Positions 22,873-34,954 of a DNA stretch of 64,000 nucleotides are shown one piece after another (the first letter of the stretch is position 1; every line of letters begins with the position of its first letter). Both the position numbers and the translations under genes were made by a program. The stretch is from Chrysemys picta bellii (lineage: Eukaryota > Chordata > Testudines > Emydidae): the NCBI RefSeq assembly GCF_011386835.1, contig NC_088795.1, positions 99,508,434-99,572,433 on the forward strand, written 5' to 3'. The notes below the pieces were generated by a model. That model was not told the origin of the DNA. It made no database searches and was given only the letters and a program-made list of their open reading frames with translations.

Positions 22873-25660
22873 CATAAGAGATTCATGTTGAACTAAACCT
22901 GGTCCTCAAAGTGTCTCTCCAAGTGATCAGCTTATTTTTCAACACATACTCCCCACTGAGAATCTTCCTCCACCACAAGCTAAATCCTTAGAGATGGACA
23001 GGAGGGAAGGGGTGATTCAATTACCTGTTGCACTGCTCCAGCAAGGCTACACTGAAATTATGTAAGATGCCTACTCTACTCGGCTCCCCATCAAAGCTAT
23101 CTATCATCTATGTCAAGTGGAAGAAAATTGGGCCTGTACCCTTATTTGCTTCTTCATGACGTTTAAAGGCAACCTAAAAAAAATTTGCGCAAAATATATT
23201 TTTGTGATATTAGAAATTCTGAAAGTCTACCTTGTAAAACTAATGTGATGGAGAAGTAGTGAAATAACATCACAAGAGAATAGACTGAAAGCTGAGCAAC
23301 TGATCCTTTTCTAGATTAAGATTTAAAGTGTGATATTAGTTAACACGTGCTAACACATTATAAAGTTATAGTGCAGAAAAACTATATTGCCTTTAATAAC
23401 TACTAAACTGTTCAAGTTAAAAGCTGTGAAAGCTGACTCAATGAGGTTTTAACATGTATTAAAGTGGTCAAGTTAAACGCAGCTTGTGCCTTGTCTATAT
23501 TAGAATTTTTAATTACATTTGTTAGCACACAAGCCAACATGTACTAACATAATATTCTAAATCCTAGTCTGAATAAAGGCAGAGAGAGGACAAGTCTTCC
23601 ACTGTTTAAAACTCATTTTTGGTCATACCTGTTTAATTCAAATACACTAGGTTAAAAGGATGTCTGCTAAAAATTCAACAACCCACTCCTTTAGTTCAGG
23701 TGTGAGAACTCAAAATAAACTAATAGGCAAGAACAAAAAATATTTTTTTAAAAAGCATTCCAGGTCCTCACACAAAATAAGCAAAAGAGAGCACAAAATC
23801 AATTTAAAAAAATCCTTGGCCCATCAACTTTAAGCCAGGAAGTAAAAGCAGGTCTGGGGAGGGGGGGGGGGGAATTATCTTAAAGATACACCCAAATTAG
23901 CATTTCTAGACCAAAAAACAGGGATTTAGATATGAAAAGTATGGCTAGGAAATATACATTTTATAAATCTTTCATTCACCTCAGATTGAAAATTGGCCTG
24001 TATCTTATTGTAAAGATCTATGAATTGCAGAAGAAATTGAGTATTTGCCCCACCCTCTTCTAAAACTGCCTCTGGCTGGCTCCCACTTAGCTAGGCCCAG
24101 AATTCATTCTGGGAAGAACATAAATGGAAAACTCTGTATGTTCTCTCTCCAAACTGCAATATGGGAGCAAATGCCATTTGGTGGCATTTATGGGGAAACA
24201 GATTGAGTGCCAGTTTTCATGTTCAGCTAAAGCTCAGCACACCACTCCCAGAATGCTTAAGTGCAGATAAGATCAGCAACTTCTCCTTGATGCAAGACAA
24301 TTTTATTTTAAAAGTAACATTTTAGCTATATGATTTGTGACAACCATTTTTTTTTAAAGTCTGAGATTCAGATTGTCAATGCACAACTCACTTTATATTA
24401 AAAAAAAAAAAAAAAGGTTACCTAGCCTCAGCAGTTTCCTCCCTGGACCAGTAATATCTAGTCATCCCTCCATTCTCCTCCTCATATTGAATGTTTTCAC
24501 ACTACAGCTGAAAAAAAAGTTTACTCAGACTTTGAAAAATCAAGCCAAGGTATTCCCAATACAAGTATCCAGAATCAGTTTGCCATTATATTAAACATCC
24601 ACAATTACATAAATGAACTATGTATTCAGAATACCAGCAGAAAGTGTGTAATGTAAACAGTGATTACTGTATATATGTATTGATAGTTTAACTAATAGTA
24701 ATAGCTGAATACTGGAAAAGAGGCAATGCTCTCTTACATGTTTAATTTAAAAGATGAAGGAATCCTACAAAAGTAAGGGTTGTATCAAAATTCAGTCAAC
24801 TGGGGGAGTATGTATTGTAATCTTCAACGCACTAAATACCTCCAGCACATATATTAATTAACCAGGAACTGAAAACAAAATTGCTCCCTGATCCCAAGCT
24901 TTTTTATAAAAAAAGTTAAAGATCTGACTATGTTTATATCACTGTTGCATATATTAAGGTTTCTCTTTTCTAAATAATGCCAGGGCAAAATTTGGAGTGT
25001 TCAGTGAGTGCTTTCTAATACAAAGGCATATGCAATCAACTTTAAGCTGTATTGTTCAGAGAAAGTAAACACTATGGGCTACTCTAATTTCAGCATAGGA
25101 ATACACAGCTGACCACTCAGGATCACTTCTAATTTAGTATTTGGGTTCTGTAATCATTGTGCACTAGAACTCACACTGAAATCAATTTGAGTATCACATT
25201 GCACAACAGCTCTAGAAATTAAGCTTTAAGATTTTCTGGAGAATAGTTTATTTTGAGTTGCATAACAACAACATTGTTAGCACACTACATTCAAAAGCAC
25301 ATCAACTACAGCAATACTAAACATGTTTTCTGTAAGGAACACAAATCCTCAGGAAGTTACTAGCATCTTGATTTTCAGAATATGAATGTGCCTGATCTGT
25401 ACAGAGTCTAAAACCATCAGTTTTCAGAGTCAAACTGCACATTAATATTTCACAGGCATACAACATGCCTCATCATCCTTGTGAGTATGATAGTGACGAC
25501 ACAGCCATCAAAACCGATCTGGCCGACAGTTACCAATAAAGATCTACAGACACAGTGAAAACAGCTCTGATACAATCACTATCAATCCTATTACACAGTC
25601 CCTGGAAATAAACTGAAAGTTCTTTATCACTTCCCTAAAAGAAGTTAGTTTATTTTCCCA
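22873..25660. other. AT-rich non-coding DNA, probably UBE2K intron 1
   Basis: Contains a poly(G) run at 23,861-23,872, a poly(A) run at about 24,400-24,415 and an old TTAACACATG-type repeat at 23,335-23,560. A weak Tigger-like remnant follows ('gataaacggggcatcagataa', about 25,670-25,790). No exon seen. Confidence 0.45.
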
Positions 25661-26019
25661 ATTACTGTACATCCCTGTTTCAGGGACGATTACATCTGAT
25701 AAACGGGGCATCAGATAACTGGGATATCAGGGGGTGGGAGGGTTAAAGCCCTGCACACCCGGGTGACATAACCTGCTATAAAAGGAAGCCCCTGGACTAA
25801 GGAAATCTAGGAAAATAGGCTTTTACTTGCATTCATTTAAAAAAAAACGTATCATTCTCTGCAGTATCAGTCACACGCCGACCAGGGAGCTGGATGAAAT
25901 GCACTCGAGTCATTACCCGCCCCATCTGTCTCTGCCCCACCGCCTCTCAAAGAGCCCATGGGAAAGCCTCTCCCCAGTGCCCCTGCCGCGAAATACAGGG
26001 ATCACCAGCTGTGTCAGTG

Positions 26020-26900
26020 GGGGGCCGCCGCCCCCCACCCGCGCGCGGCCCGCCTTGGTATTAAGATCCCCTGAGCCTCCCTTTTGGGCCAGACCAACCC
26101 CAGGCTGGGTGGGGGAGGGGGCGCTTTACCCGGGGGTTTCCCGGCCTTGCCCAGGCAGCTCGCTCGCTGCCCAGCCGCACTTCCTACCCCTTCCAGGCCG
26201 GGCCTCTGGGTCCTTCTCCCCGGCCCCGCCCCACCAGACTCCCACTGCCCGCGGCGGGGGAGGACTCCCCTCATCCCCGGGAGTCGCCGTTACCCTCCCC
26301 CTCTGCCGAGAGGCTGGGACAGACCCTCCCCCAGCCGCGGGAGGAGGAGGAGGAGGGGCAGGCGGGCGGGCACACCGCCGGGGAAGGGGGGAGCCTCTGA
26401 CCTCCTCGCTCTTCAACACCTCCTTGAACTCCCGCTTGATCCTCTGCACCGCGATGTTGGCCATCTCCGCAGCCGGCACCCACTCGCCGCTGCCTCCGAG
26501 CCGGGCCCAGCGAGCTCCGCCGCTCCCGCTGGATAATTCCCGGCCCCACCAAAATGGCGCCCGCGCCGAGCATGCGCGTTGCGGCCCCCGGCGCCGCCGC
26601 TCAGGCGGGGCCACGGCAGCGTGTGCGGCGGAGATGCAGGGAGCAGAGCCGAGCGGCCCCTGAGCTAGGGCGGGAACTAGCGGGCGGGGGCGCGCTGGGG
26701 TCTGCTGGTGGGGGGAAGGGACTGCGAGAGGCTGCCCCCTCCCCCCGTCCCTGAGGGGAGGCTAGTCCCCCTCCCCCGCCGGTCCTGAGGAGACACCAGT
26801 CTCCCAGCTCCCTCTGCCGCCTGGTCCCCGGCCCTGTCACACGAGGAGCCGCTTTCAATGCAGAGCTCGGGGCTCAGCTAAAGCGCGACGTCCCTGCGGT
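26020..26900 (-). promoter_or_regulatory. CpG-rich island, UBE2K promoter
   Basis: This is dense in C+G and CpG, in sharp contrast to AT-rich sequence on both sides. It covers UBE2K exon 1. Upstream of the start codon (higher coordinates) are 'aaaatggcgc' at about 26,551-26,560, resembling a YY1 site, and 'gcatgcgcg' at about 26,569-26,577, resembling an NRF-1 half palindrome; both are common in TATA-less housekeeping promoters. No TATA box is seen. The transcription start is not determined but probably lies around 26,550-26,640. Confidence 0.75.
26402..26464 (-). CDS. UBE2K: UBE2K (E2-25K) ubiquitin-conjugating enzyme, first coding exon
   Basis: UBE2K is a cytosolic and nuclear E2 that takes ubiquitin from E1 and builds Lys48-linked chains. 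It is about 200 residues long, with a UBC catalytic fold and a C-terminal UBA domain. This exon encodes only residues 1-21 (it begins MANIAVQRIKREFKEVLKSE), the N-terminal helix of the UBC fold, and matches the known vertebrate sequence. The active-site Cys and UBA domain are in later exons not found here. The ATG (first base 26,464) sits in a good context (gcggagATGg). The exon ends GAG|GTCAGA, a usable donor; the codon boundary agrees with the known protein continuing in exon 2. The frame stays open upstream to an in-frame ATG at 26,614, which I treat as 5'UTR. Broad housekeeping expression is expected from the CpG island. Confidence 0.95.
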
Positions 26901-28334
26901 GACACCTCCTCACAATCCACGGGTCAGAGCTAGGGTCGCAGTGTTGTGATGAAGCAGCTGTGTCATCCCCACTTAGGTGTTATACACAAATCCCTTCAGC
27001 CGCTTCGGGGGCCTTTCGAGCTCGCCTGGGAAAGGGGTGGGCTAACGTGCGTCCTAGCTTCCCCTCAGAGCCTGGCGTGGACGGGGCGAGGTAGACGCGG
27101 GGCTGAGCGGGCTCGAGGCTCGCCGCCCCTTGGGGCTGGAGCGCTGGGGAAGAAGGACTCGGGAGGCTACAGAGAGGAATGCTGGGGAAGGGCCATTTAG
27201 CGCCCTGCCCTCCGAACAGAGATTGTGACCCCAAGGGGGCCGCCTGTTCCTAGGCGCCTTCCAGTGAGAGCTCAGGGGAGATGCCTGACCTGTGGTGGAG
27301 GCTCTCTGGAAGCAGTAGGAATGGTGTATGGGCCTTTCCAGGGAGGGGGCAGCCTGTAGGTCCCTCTACAAAAATAACCATGCCCTGAAAACCTGCCTGG
27401 CTTGCCTATAGAACCCTGTGAAAGAGGGGCTTTGGGGACTCAGCCCAGGATTTTGAGTGGAGCTGGTAATCCCAGAGAAAGCTGTATTTTGTTTACTTCT
27501 GTTGGTTTTGCTACAAGACTCCAAGAAGACAGAGTAAGGGACGAACATGCCAGTCCAGTCCAGTGGACCATAGTACTGTGGAACTATGCCTCAGAAGGGG
27601 TAGACTGTGTTTTCGCCAGAGGGCTAAATTAATATGCTGACAAGGGGGATGGAGCAGGAGCTGACGCAGTGGCTACACCTGATGATAGAAAGGTAGGCCA
27701 CTGTTATAACAACAAAATATGAGGGTAGGTCTGGAGAACAGCCCACCTAAGATGTGATCTCACTCTTAGGAGTGTTGTTCACATGGGTATTAAAGTCTCC
27801 CAAGGAAATGAATGAGTTTCACAGAATAAATTGGACAGCAACTCTTTTAGTAGTATAGGAAGCCAAGGACAGATATGTCACTTCCTGGATGATGCACAAT
27901 GTGAATGTTGTACCCTGACAATTAGAGAATGATTCTCTAGTCTCAGTGATGCTACAAGGAATGGTTTCTTTAGAACTGACTCCAAACTCGCTCATAACAT
28001 GGCCGTCATCTGTGTGTGCTTTTATTTTTTTGTTTCCAGCAGCACACACAATGTGTTCAGTACTGCACAAAAACTAAAGGCACAGTCCCTGTTGATGAAA
28101 GTGTGTGCAGCAAAATACTTGTTAAATATGGTTTCTTTTTGTGTGCCCTCTTCCTCTGTGATGTGCGTGACTGATGCATAGCATAATGGTCTGTTTTCTT
28201 CAAGCTGTATTGCACCAAGTGCATGCTTAGATGCATCTGTTTATAGAGTCAGCTCTTTTTTAAGATCAAATACCTTGCTTTTGACACAATCGGAGAATGG
28301 TATTTTACAAAACAAGCTTTTAGTTTTTATTTTG
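26901..28334. other. 5' flank of UBE2K, no recognised gene
   Basis: GC content falls gradually to about 27,300 and then becomes ordinary. A divergent non-coding transcript from the island is possible but nothing in the sequence proves it. No exon or transposon ends recognised. Confidence 0.4.
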
Positions 28335-28575
28335 CAGGAGAAGGATCTTGCAGTTAAGACACTGGCCTATAGGAAATCTGGCTTGATTCCTTTCTGTCTC
28401 AGACTTCTTGTGTGACCTTGGGCAAGTATCTTCATGACTCAGTTCCCCATCTATAAAATGAGGATAATAATGCTTCTCTACCTCACTAGTGTCTTGTGAA
28501 GATAAATTAATTAATGTTTATGAAGTGCTAGGGTACTACCTAGATGAGTGCAATAGAAAAGCCTATAAATAAACT
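28335..28575 (+). mobile_element. tRNA-derived core SINE (MIR-like)
   Basis: Has a pol III A-box-like start ('gatcttgcagttaagacactgg') and a B-box-like 'ggcttgattcc'. The MIR/core-SINE signature 'tgtgaccttgggcaagtatc' follows, then 'ccccatctataaaatgagg', and it ends in an AT-rich tail ('gataaattaattaatgttta'). It is diverged, so an old insertion. Not expected to be active. Confidence 0.8.
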
Positions 28576-29920
28576 AAATTAGCATCCCGGTTTTAAATGC
28601 ATCTGCCTTTTCCCACTAATCCACAGTAGTAAGAAGCTGCATTTTTAATTTTCAAACTTTGCTCTGTAGGGAGCAGAGAAAACATTAACTCCACAAGTTG
28701 TCTGAAGTCTTTCTGTTTTTCCCATGAGATTGCCAGTACTTTCTGGGTGCTGGAACTCCAGTAATATCCATAATAATGTAAATGGCAGTGGATTTTGTCT
28801 GTTTTGTGTATGGAATGCTCATTTCCATTTGATCATGTACAATTCCCATAGTGTAAACAAACTGATCAAATTAATTCAGATTACTATAGAACCTTTTTAT
28901 AACACCCTCCATTTAATTTGCTGCACTCCTTATCCCTATTTTCCTCATCTTCCCCCATCCTTTATTCATTCTCCCTCTCATCTCTACTCCAGACTCACCT
29001 GAGTCTCACCATAAGCTTTTCCTGTTCCTGCTCTCAGTTCTCCTAAAGGGGAAATAGGAAAGAATAAAGATGCTGAATTTAGTGGCATTCTGAAGGTTTG
29101 GTTGTGCTAAGGTTATTGCAAGAGGGGAATTTGTAGGATTAAATTATGGCTTTTCTGACTACCTGTTTTTAATGCCTTGTCCCTTCAATTTTCCCATTTT
29201 ATTCTAGTCAGATTAATGGGAATTTTGCTATTACGACTTCTTAGGGTTAATTTAGACTTATTCAAGTTGTTCCTTGGGTTCAGAACATGAAAAAATGCAT
29301 TTTTATGACAACTTTCCAGTGTGCAACTTTAGGCCCTGATCCTACAAATGCTTGTGCACATGCTTAATTTCAAATACATGAGTAGTCTCATTGGAAATAA
29401 AGTTAAATACATAAATAAATGTTTGCAGAATTGGGTTATTAAGGACTCAGTTTTCTAGTAGAGTCTGCATGGATGTCCACTCACAAGTCAGTACGTTTAA
29501 GGGCCATCTATGTGTATTCCTTTGCAAGCTTAGCCCTTAAAATGTTATTTCCACTTTTCTAATCTCACTAATACAAAGTTGTTGAAAACAGCTTAACATT
29601 TCTTCTCTTCCTTCTGACACTTTGGGGGTTAAGTGATAAGTAAAGGCGACCTTCAAAGGATTTATTTTAAAAATTCTGTTTGCCTTTTTTGCTTCTTTAT
29701 GATATATAGTGAGGCCTGACATCCCCCCCCTCACCCCCCCCCCCCGCCCCTTCTTGCTTTTTAGCTTGGAAATATCAGAAATGTCAAATCCAGTCTTCCC
29801 TGGTTTTGTTAGCAGACTTCCTGTAAGAGGGAGGGATGCCTCAGGAGATACATACTGGGACTTCACACACTTTAGTAGAAGGAAGAAGTGTTGACTCTGT
29901 AATGAAGGCATAGAACAGGT
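28576..29920. other. non-coding DNA with an old repeat fragment
   Basis: About 29,333-29,410 resembles the ancient amniote repeat 'ctgatcctacaaatgcttg...acatgcttaa'. A poly(C) tract lies at 29,723-29,750. A 124-codon minus frame across the poly(C) has no recognised family. Confidence 0.45.
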
Positions 29921-30171
29921 CTAGGCTACAAATTTTTGCCAGCATAGCTATGTTGTTCAGGGGTCTGATGAGATGTGACTTGTGACTGACATGGCTATGC
30001 TGGCAATGTAAACAGTTATACCTGTAAAACTGTGTTTTTGACAGTATAGCTTATTTCACTTGTGGAGGGGGAAGCTGGAATAAACTATACTGGCAAAAGC
30101 ACAGCTTGGCAGCATCCACACTAAGTGCATTGCTGATGTAAGTATCAGGCACTCCGAATGTAGACCTAGCC
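29921..30171. mobile_element. Harbinger-like MITE
   Basis: Left 'aggtctaggctacaa' and right, reverse-complemented, 'ggctaggtctacatt' form imperfect terminal repeats. The interior is palindromic ('gccagcatagctatg' against 'catggctatgctggc'). The target duplication is not clear. Confidence 0.5.
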
Positions 30172-31512
30172 ATGGTTTGATTTTTGTATTGTTAATCCTT
30201 GTGAGCCATCCAGAGATGGAATAGTATTACTGGACACAGTAGGGCTTTTATACAGCATGGTATGTTCATTTTATATCAAAAGTTATTTAAAATCTTTATT
30301 AAAAACAAATGATAAAACACAAAATCCAAGATGGGTGCAGAATCCTCAAGCTCTTCTTTATAATCCTTATCCCTCATCTTCTCTTTTTTATATATATTAA
30401 GCTCTTTAGGCCAGAGGCTGCCTTCCTATTTGTGTGTAAAACATCTAGCACATTTTTGGGTACTGTAAAAATAGTAATTTACAATAACCATGCAGTCAAG
30501 TCTATCAAATGGAGTTCCTCCTATGGCAGCTTCTGTTTCAGATAAATCTTAATCAGCTTGGCAACTTTGTGACTCAAGTGATTCAAAGATCTAGAGTCAA
30601 TAGAGTATTAGCTTTATCACAAAAATAACTGGTTCTACAAGTCTACCCAGTTTAAGCTGTCATCAGAACTTTCCTGTTGTTCCTCCTATAGGTTGCAATA
30701 TCCTGGTTTGTGTACAAGTGTAACACTGCCCTCTACCGGATGGAACATGTCAGATGTACCTGCTCATGTAAATCAGATCCTTCTATTGACTGAGCTACAG
30801 TAGCACTGCTACTACTAAGCCATCCAGTCTGTTTTGTGAGACAATTCAGAGAGAACTACAGGAGTCTTGCAGTCGGAGAAAAATCCAAAGAAAAAGGATT
30901 ATCTGATTTTCACCATGTGGAGGTGTACCCTACAGTACTACTAGCTACACTTATTCTAAATAGTATCTATTTCCTGTCCTTACTGGCTTGATTATATATT
31001 CATACAAATATGGTTAGTGTATAATTGATATGATGAGCCAAATTGATCTGGTGAACTCAACTGACTGAGCCTAGTTACACAAGAGATTAATTTAGCCACT
31101 GAGTTTACACCAAATAACAACCTGCAACTTAAACAGGAAATTATAGTAAATTCTTTGCATAAGGATTATTTATAACTCATTTACTAGGATGAATAATAGT
31201 AGCACACTGCTACTATTTACATGTTGAGCATAACTGCAAGTTTTTATTAGAAAATGCACTCTCATCTAGATCTTTCATCATTTGGCTACCTCCCTGACTT
31301 TTGCTTCTAAATCAATCTGTCACACATGAAAACCAACAATATCAAGCAGCATTATTGTTTTCTTAAAGATTTATTTTCCTGCCATTCGGGGGGATAGAAA
31401 CTGACTCCTACCATTGTAACAGAAATTACGGATACTGACTTCTTTCTACCAACAATATGACCAAAAAAAGACAGCTGCCTTCTTAGGGATCCTTTAAGAA
31501 GTCAAAGCAAAC
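30172..31512. other. non-coding DNA with no recognised feature
   Basis: Intergenic between the UBE2K promoter and the candidate plus-strand first exon at 49.4 kb. Nothing recognised. Confidence 0.4.
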
Positions 31513-31525
31513 TTTAAATATTAAT

Positions 31526-31781
31526 TATCAGAGGGGTAGCCATGTTAGTCTGAATCTGTAAAAAGCAACAGAGGGTCCTGTGGCACCTTTGAGACTAACA
31601 GAAGTATTGGGAGCATAAGCTTTCGTGGGTAAGAACCTCACTTCTTCAGATGCAAGTAAGGTTCTTACCAGAGGCAGATTTCCATTACTTGCATCTGAAG
31701 AAGTGAGGTTCTTACCCACGAAAGCTTATGCTCCCAATACTTCTGTTAGTCTCAAAGGTGCCACAGGACCCTCTGTTGCTT
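31526..31781. mobile_element. Penelope-like 3'-tail inverted dimer (variant subfamily)
   Basis: Two copies of a PLE tail face each other. The left starts near 'tagccatgttagtctgaatc' and the right repeats its complement from 'cttgcatctgaagaagtgag' to 'ggaccctctgttgctttt'. A 10-13 bp duplication ('tttaaatattaat', 31,513-31,525 and 31,782-31,794) flanks the pair; 3 bp are ambiguous with the T-tract. The right arm stops at the A5 tract that the left arm reads through. Confidence 0.8.
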
Positions 31782-31794
31782 TTTAAATATTAAT

Positions 31795-32843
31795 GATACA
31801 TTTCAGGACCTGAAAGAACTAAAAGTTGTATAAGTGAGGATTTGGCCATTATCACAAAACATAAATTCACCATAATCCATTGGTGCTGTATTACATACCA
31901 TTTGGAAACATTATTCACCACTGTGAGATAAGTATTTGTACTGGTATAAGTATTTTCTGCATTGCTAGTATTACCATCTAATAATTTTTAAAACTTATAT
32001 AGTGTGTTACATTTTCAACGCCTTGTGATGTTTAATAAGTTAATGTTACAATCTCCCTATGGGATACATAGGTGGTCTCATTTTATCCCCTCCTAGCATC
32101 CTTTAGTAGAGTCCAGTAGGATGCATTGGGGGTGTGACTTGAAAGCACTGTGCTCAGGCAATCCCTGCTCCTTCTAAAGCATGTGAAGTCACAAAATATA
32201 TCTCTTGAGACATCCCTTCCTCTCACAATAAGTCCTTAGGGGTGCTCTGTTTTGCTGTCTTGCCCTGTTGTTAATGATGTTGCATATGTCCTATTCCCCT
32301 GCTGGTACTGGTTCTGCACACCAGAAAAGCTAGCTCAGAGAAGTTAAGAGCCTAGTTTTGCAAGGCATGGAATTGAAGATGCTCAGTACCTCACATGATT
32401 AGGCCTCAAATGATTTGCCAAATGTCACACACTAAGTCAGCAGCAGAGCCAGAGTTAGAAATAAGGAATATCTGGCTCTTTGCTTTATGATTGTTCCATT
32501 ACATCACCTTACTTCTCTGTTTAAAAATAACTTTTTGTATTTTCCAACTGCCCTGAAGCGTGCTGTCTGCCTTACAAAGCAAGTAAAGACATGGTCCCTG
32601 GTTAACAGGACACAGTTAGGGTAATAAGAGAGGAGGGGAGGGAAGGACAAGGATGAGAATTATAAGATGATATGGCTATTCAGTCAGGCACAGGGGTCAT
32701 GGATCAGTGTTCACATCGCACTCCCCATCAGTACCTGGCCCAAGCTGGGGCTGCTAATGATCCAACTAGCGGACCAGATTCAGTGATGAATCCTAGTGAC
32801 ATGCCACCTGAGGCACATTGCACATCCTCTAAGAAGAAGAAAT
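31795..32843. repeat. intergenic DNA with old reverse-strand core-SINE fragments
   Basis: 'gcctcaaatgatttgccaaa' and 'gtcacacactaagtcagcag' (about 32,400-32,450) resemble the reverse complement of a MIR-type SINE. A related piece lies around 32,040-32,090. Decayed; no gene seen. Confidence 0.45.
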
Positions 32844-32848
32844 CAGGC

Positions 32849-33692
32849 TGTCATAACTATAAAGGGACTCCAGAATCCTTTTCCCTGTAAAGGGTTAAGA
32901 AGCTCAGGTAACCTGGCTGGCATCTGACCTAAAGGACCAATAAGGGGACAAGATACTTTCAAATCTTGGGGGGGGGGGGAAGGCTGTTGTTTGTGTTCTT
33001 TGTTTGGGAGTGTGTTCGTTCTCGGGACTGAGAGGGACCAGACATCAATCCAGGTTCTCCACATCTTTCTAAACAAGTCTCTCCTATTTCAAACTTGTAA
33101 GTAAATAGCCAGGCAAGGCGTGTTAGTTTTCCTTTGTTTTTCTCAACTTGTAAATGTACCTTTTACCAGAGTGTTTATCTTTGTTTGCTGTACTTTGAAC
33201 CTGAGACTAGAGGGGAGTCCTCTGAGCTCTTTAAGTTTGATTACCCTGTAAGGTTAATTTCCATACTGATTTTACAGAGATGATTTTTACCTTTTTCTTT
33301 AATTAAAAACCTTCTTTTTAAGAACCTGATTGATTTTTCCTTGTTCAAGATCCAAGGGGTTTGGATCTTGATTCACCAGGAGTTGGTGGAAGGAAGGAGG
33401 GGAATGGTTAATTTCTCCTTGTTTTAGATCCAAGGGGTTTGGATCTTGATTCACCAGGAGTTGGTGGGAGGAAGGAGGGGGAATGGTTAATTTCTCCTTG
33501 TTTTAAGATCCAAGGGGTTTGGATTTGTTTTCACCAGGGATTTGGTGAAGGTTTTTCAAGGTTTCCCAGGAATGAAATCCATTGAAATGGTGGCAGCCGA
33601 ACCAGAGCTAAGCTGGTAGTTAAGCTTAGAAGTTTTCATGCAGGCCCCTACATTTGTACCCTAAAGTTCAAAGTGGGGATCCAGCCTTGACA
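32849..33692 (+). mobile_element. solo LTR with internal ~79-bp tandem repeat
   Basis: Starts TGTCATAAC and ends CTTGACA (TG...CA), and is flanked by a perfect 5-bp duplication caggc (32,844-32,848 and 33,693-33,697). About 2.6 copies of a 78-80 bp unit starting near 'gatccaaggggtttgg' occur at about 33,349, 33,427 and 33,507. No internal retroviral genes flank it, so it is a solo LTR left after recombination of a full element. The orientation is inferred from the 'attaaaaacc' signal-like sequence in its second half. Confidence 0.85.
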
Positions 33693-33817
33693 CAGGCAAA
33701 TACACATCTTAACGGTTCTGTTGTTGGTTTTTGTTTACCTTTCCTGCCCCTCATCCATCATAGGCAAAATGGCAAAAGTGATTTTTTTAGGAGGGATTGA
33801 AATGAAATTAGGGAGGT

Positions 33818-33934
33818 AGGGTGATCAGATGTCCCGATTTTATAGGGACAGTCCTGATATTTGGACCTTTTTCTTATATAGTCACCAATTGCCCCCTACC
33901 CCCATTTTTCACACTTGCTATCTGGTCACCCTAG
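33818..33934. mobile_element. hAT-like MITE of the TAGGGTGACC class
   Basis: Ends AGGGTGATCAGA and, reverse-complemented, TAGGGTGACCAGA; flanked by perfect 8-bp agggaggt (33,810-33,817 and 33,935-33,942). 117 bp, no coding content. Same end type as 41,908, 44,633 and 47,837. Confidence 0.85.
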
Positions 33935-33942
33935 AGGGAGGT

Positions 33943-34196
33943 GACTTTGCCCTCCAAACCTGTTGGCTGTATTCAGGCATAAGGGACAGCCTGAAAGAAG
34001 ACACAAAGACATTTGTAAGAGAAAGGATATCAAGGCTGAAATCAATTAGTGTGGGAGTGATGTGCAAAGGACCCACAAATCATAAATGTAGGTAGGGGTT
34101 GTGCCATATCATCCTTGAAGACTAGAAGTTAGAATTTAATGTGCAGTGTAGTGGGTAGCCCGTGATGTCTCACTGAGGAGAGTGACACAATGGAAA
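33943..34196. other. short spacer
   Basis: No recognised feature before the PLE tail. Confidence 0.3.
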
Positions 34197-34517
34197 AGTT
34201 TCAGAGTAGCAGCCGTGTTAGTCTGTATCCGCAAAAAGAAGAACAGGAGTACTTGTGGCACCTTAGAGACTAACAAATTTATTAGAGCATAAGCTTTCGT
34301 GGACTACAGCCCACTTCTTCGGATGCATATAGAATGGAACATATATTGAGGAGATATATATACACACATACAGAGAGCATAAACAGGTGGGAGTTGTCTT
34401 ACCAACTCTGAGAGGCCAATTAATTAAGAGAAAAAAAACTTTTGAAGTGATAATCAAGCTAGGCCAGTACAGACAGTTTGATAATAGGTGTGAGAGTACT
34501 TACACGGGGAGATAGAG

Positions 34518-34940
34518 TCAATGTTTGTAATGGCTCAGCCATTCCCAGTCCTTATTCAAACCGGAGTTGATTGTGTCTAGTTTGCATATCAATTCTAGCT
34601 CTGCAGTTTCTCTTTGGAGTCTGTTTTTGAAGTTTTTCTGTTGTAATATAGCCACCCGCAGGTCTGTCACTGAATGACCAGACAGGTTAAAGTGTTCTCC
34701 CACTGGTTTTTGAGTATTTTGATTCCTGATGTCAGATTTGTGTCCATTAATTCTTTTGCGTAGAGACTGTCCGGTTTGGCCAATGTACATGGCAGAGGGG
34801 CATTGCTGGCACATGATGGCATATATCACATTGGTAGATGTGCAGGTGAACGAGCCCCTGATGGTATGGCTGATGTGATTAGGTCCTATGATGATGTCAC
34901 TTGAATAGATACGTGGACAGAGTTGGCATCGGGCTTTGTT
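34518..34940 (-). pseudogene. PLE GIY-YIG endonuclease domain
   Basis: GIY-YIG nucleases nick target DNA during PLE integration. The open segment starting at 34,829 contains 'IYAIMCQQCPSAMYIGQTGQ': the first motif reads IYAI and the second YIG. The conserved Arg-Lys-Arg block 'SLRKRINGHKSDI' and the Glu of 'KPVGEHFNLSGH' follow. It ends near 'LDTINSGLNKDWEW'. A Cys-rich linker (Cys-x4-Cys-x2-Cys spacing, about 34,895-34,945) is encoded just upstream in the same frame but without a Met, as expected for an internal domain. The previous block is in another frame, so a frameshift near 34,945-34,960 has inactivated the element. Confidence 0.85.
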
Positions 34941-34954
34941 ACAAGGATAGGTTC

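Noticed and set aside
25665..25790. Tigger-like remnant
   Set aside because: Only a loose 'gataaacgggg' resemblance to the element at 4,677; no paired ends.
1..26401. UBE2K exon 2 expected on the minus strand
   Set aside because: I looked for the conserved segment following residue 21 and did not find it by eye; a translated search could still reveal a short diverged exon.
25827..26663. 278-codon plus frame over the CpG island
   Set aside because: Antisense to UBE2K exon 1; Pro/Arg-rich composition from GC content, with no recognisable domain.
29537..29911. 124-codon minus frame
   Set aside because: Spans a poly(C) tract and has no recognised domain.
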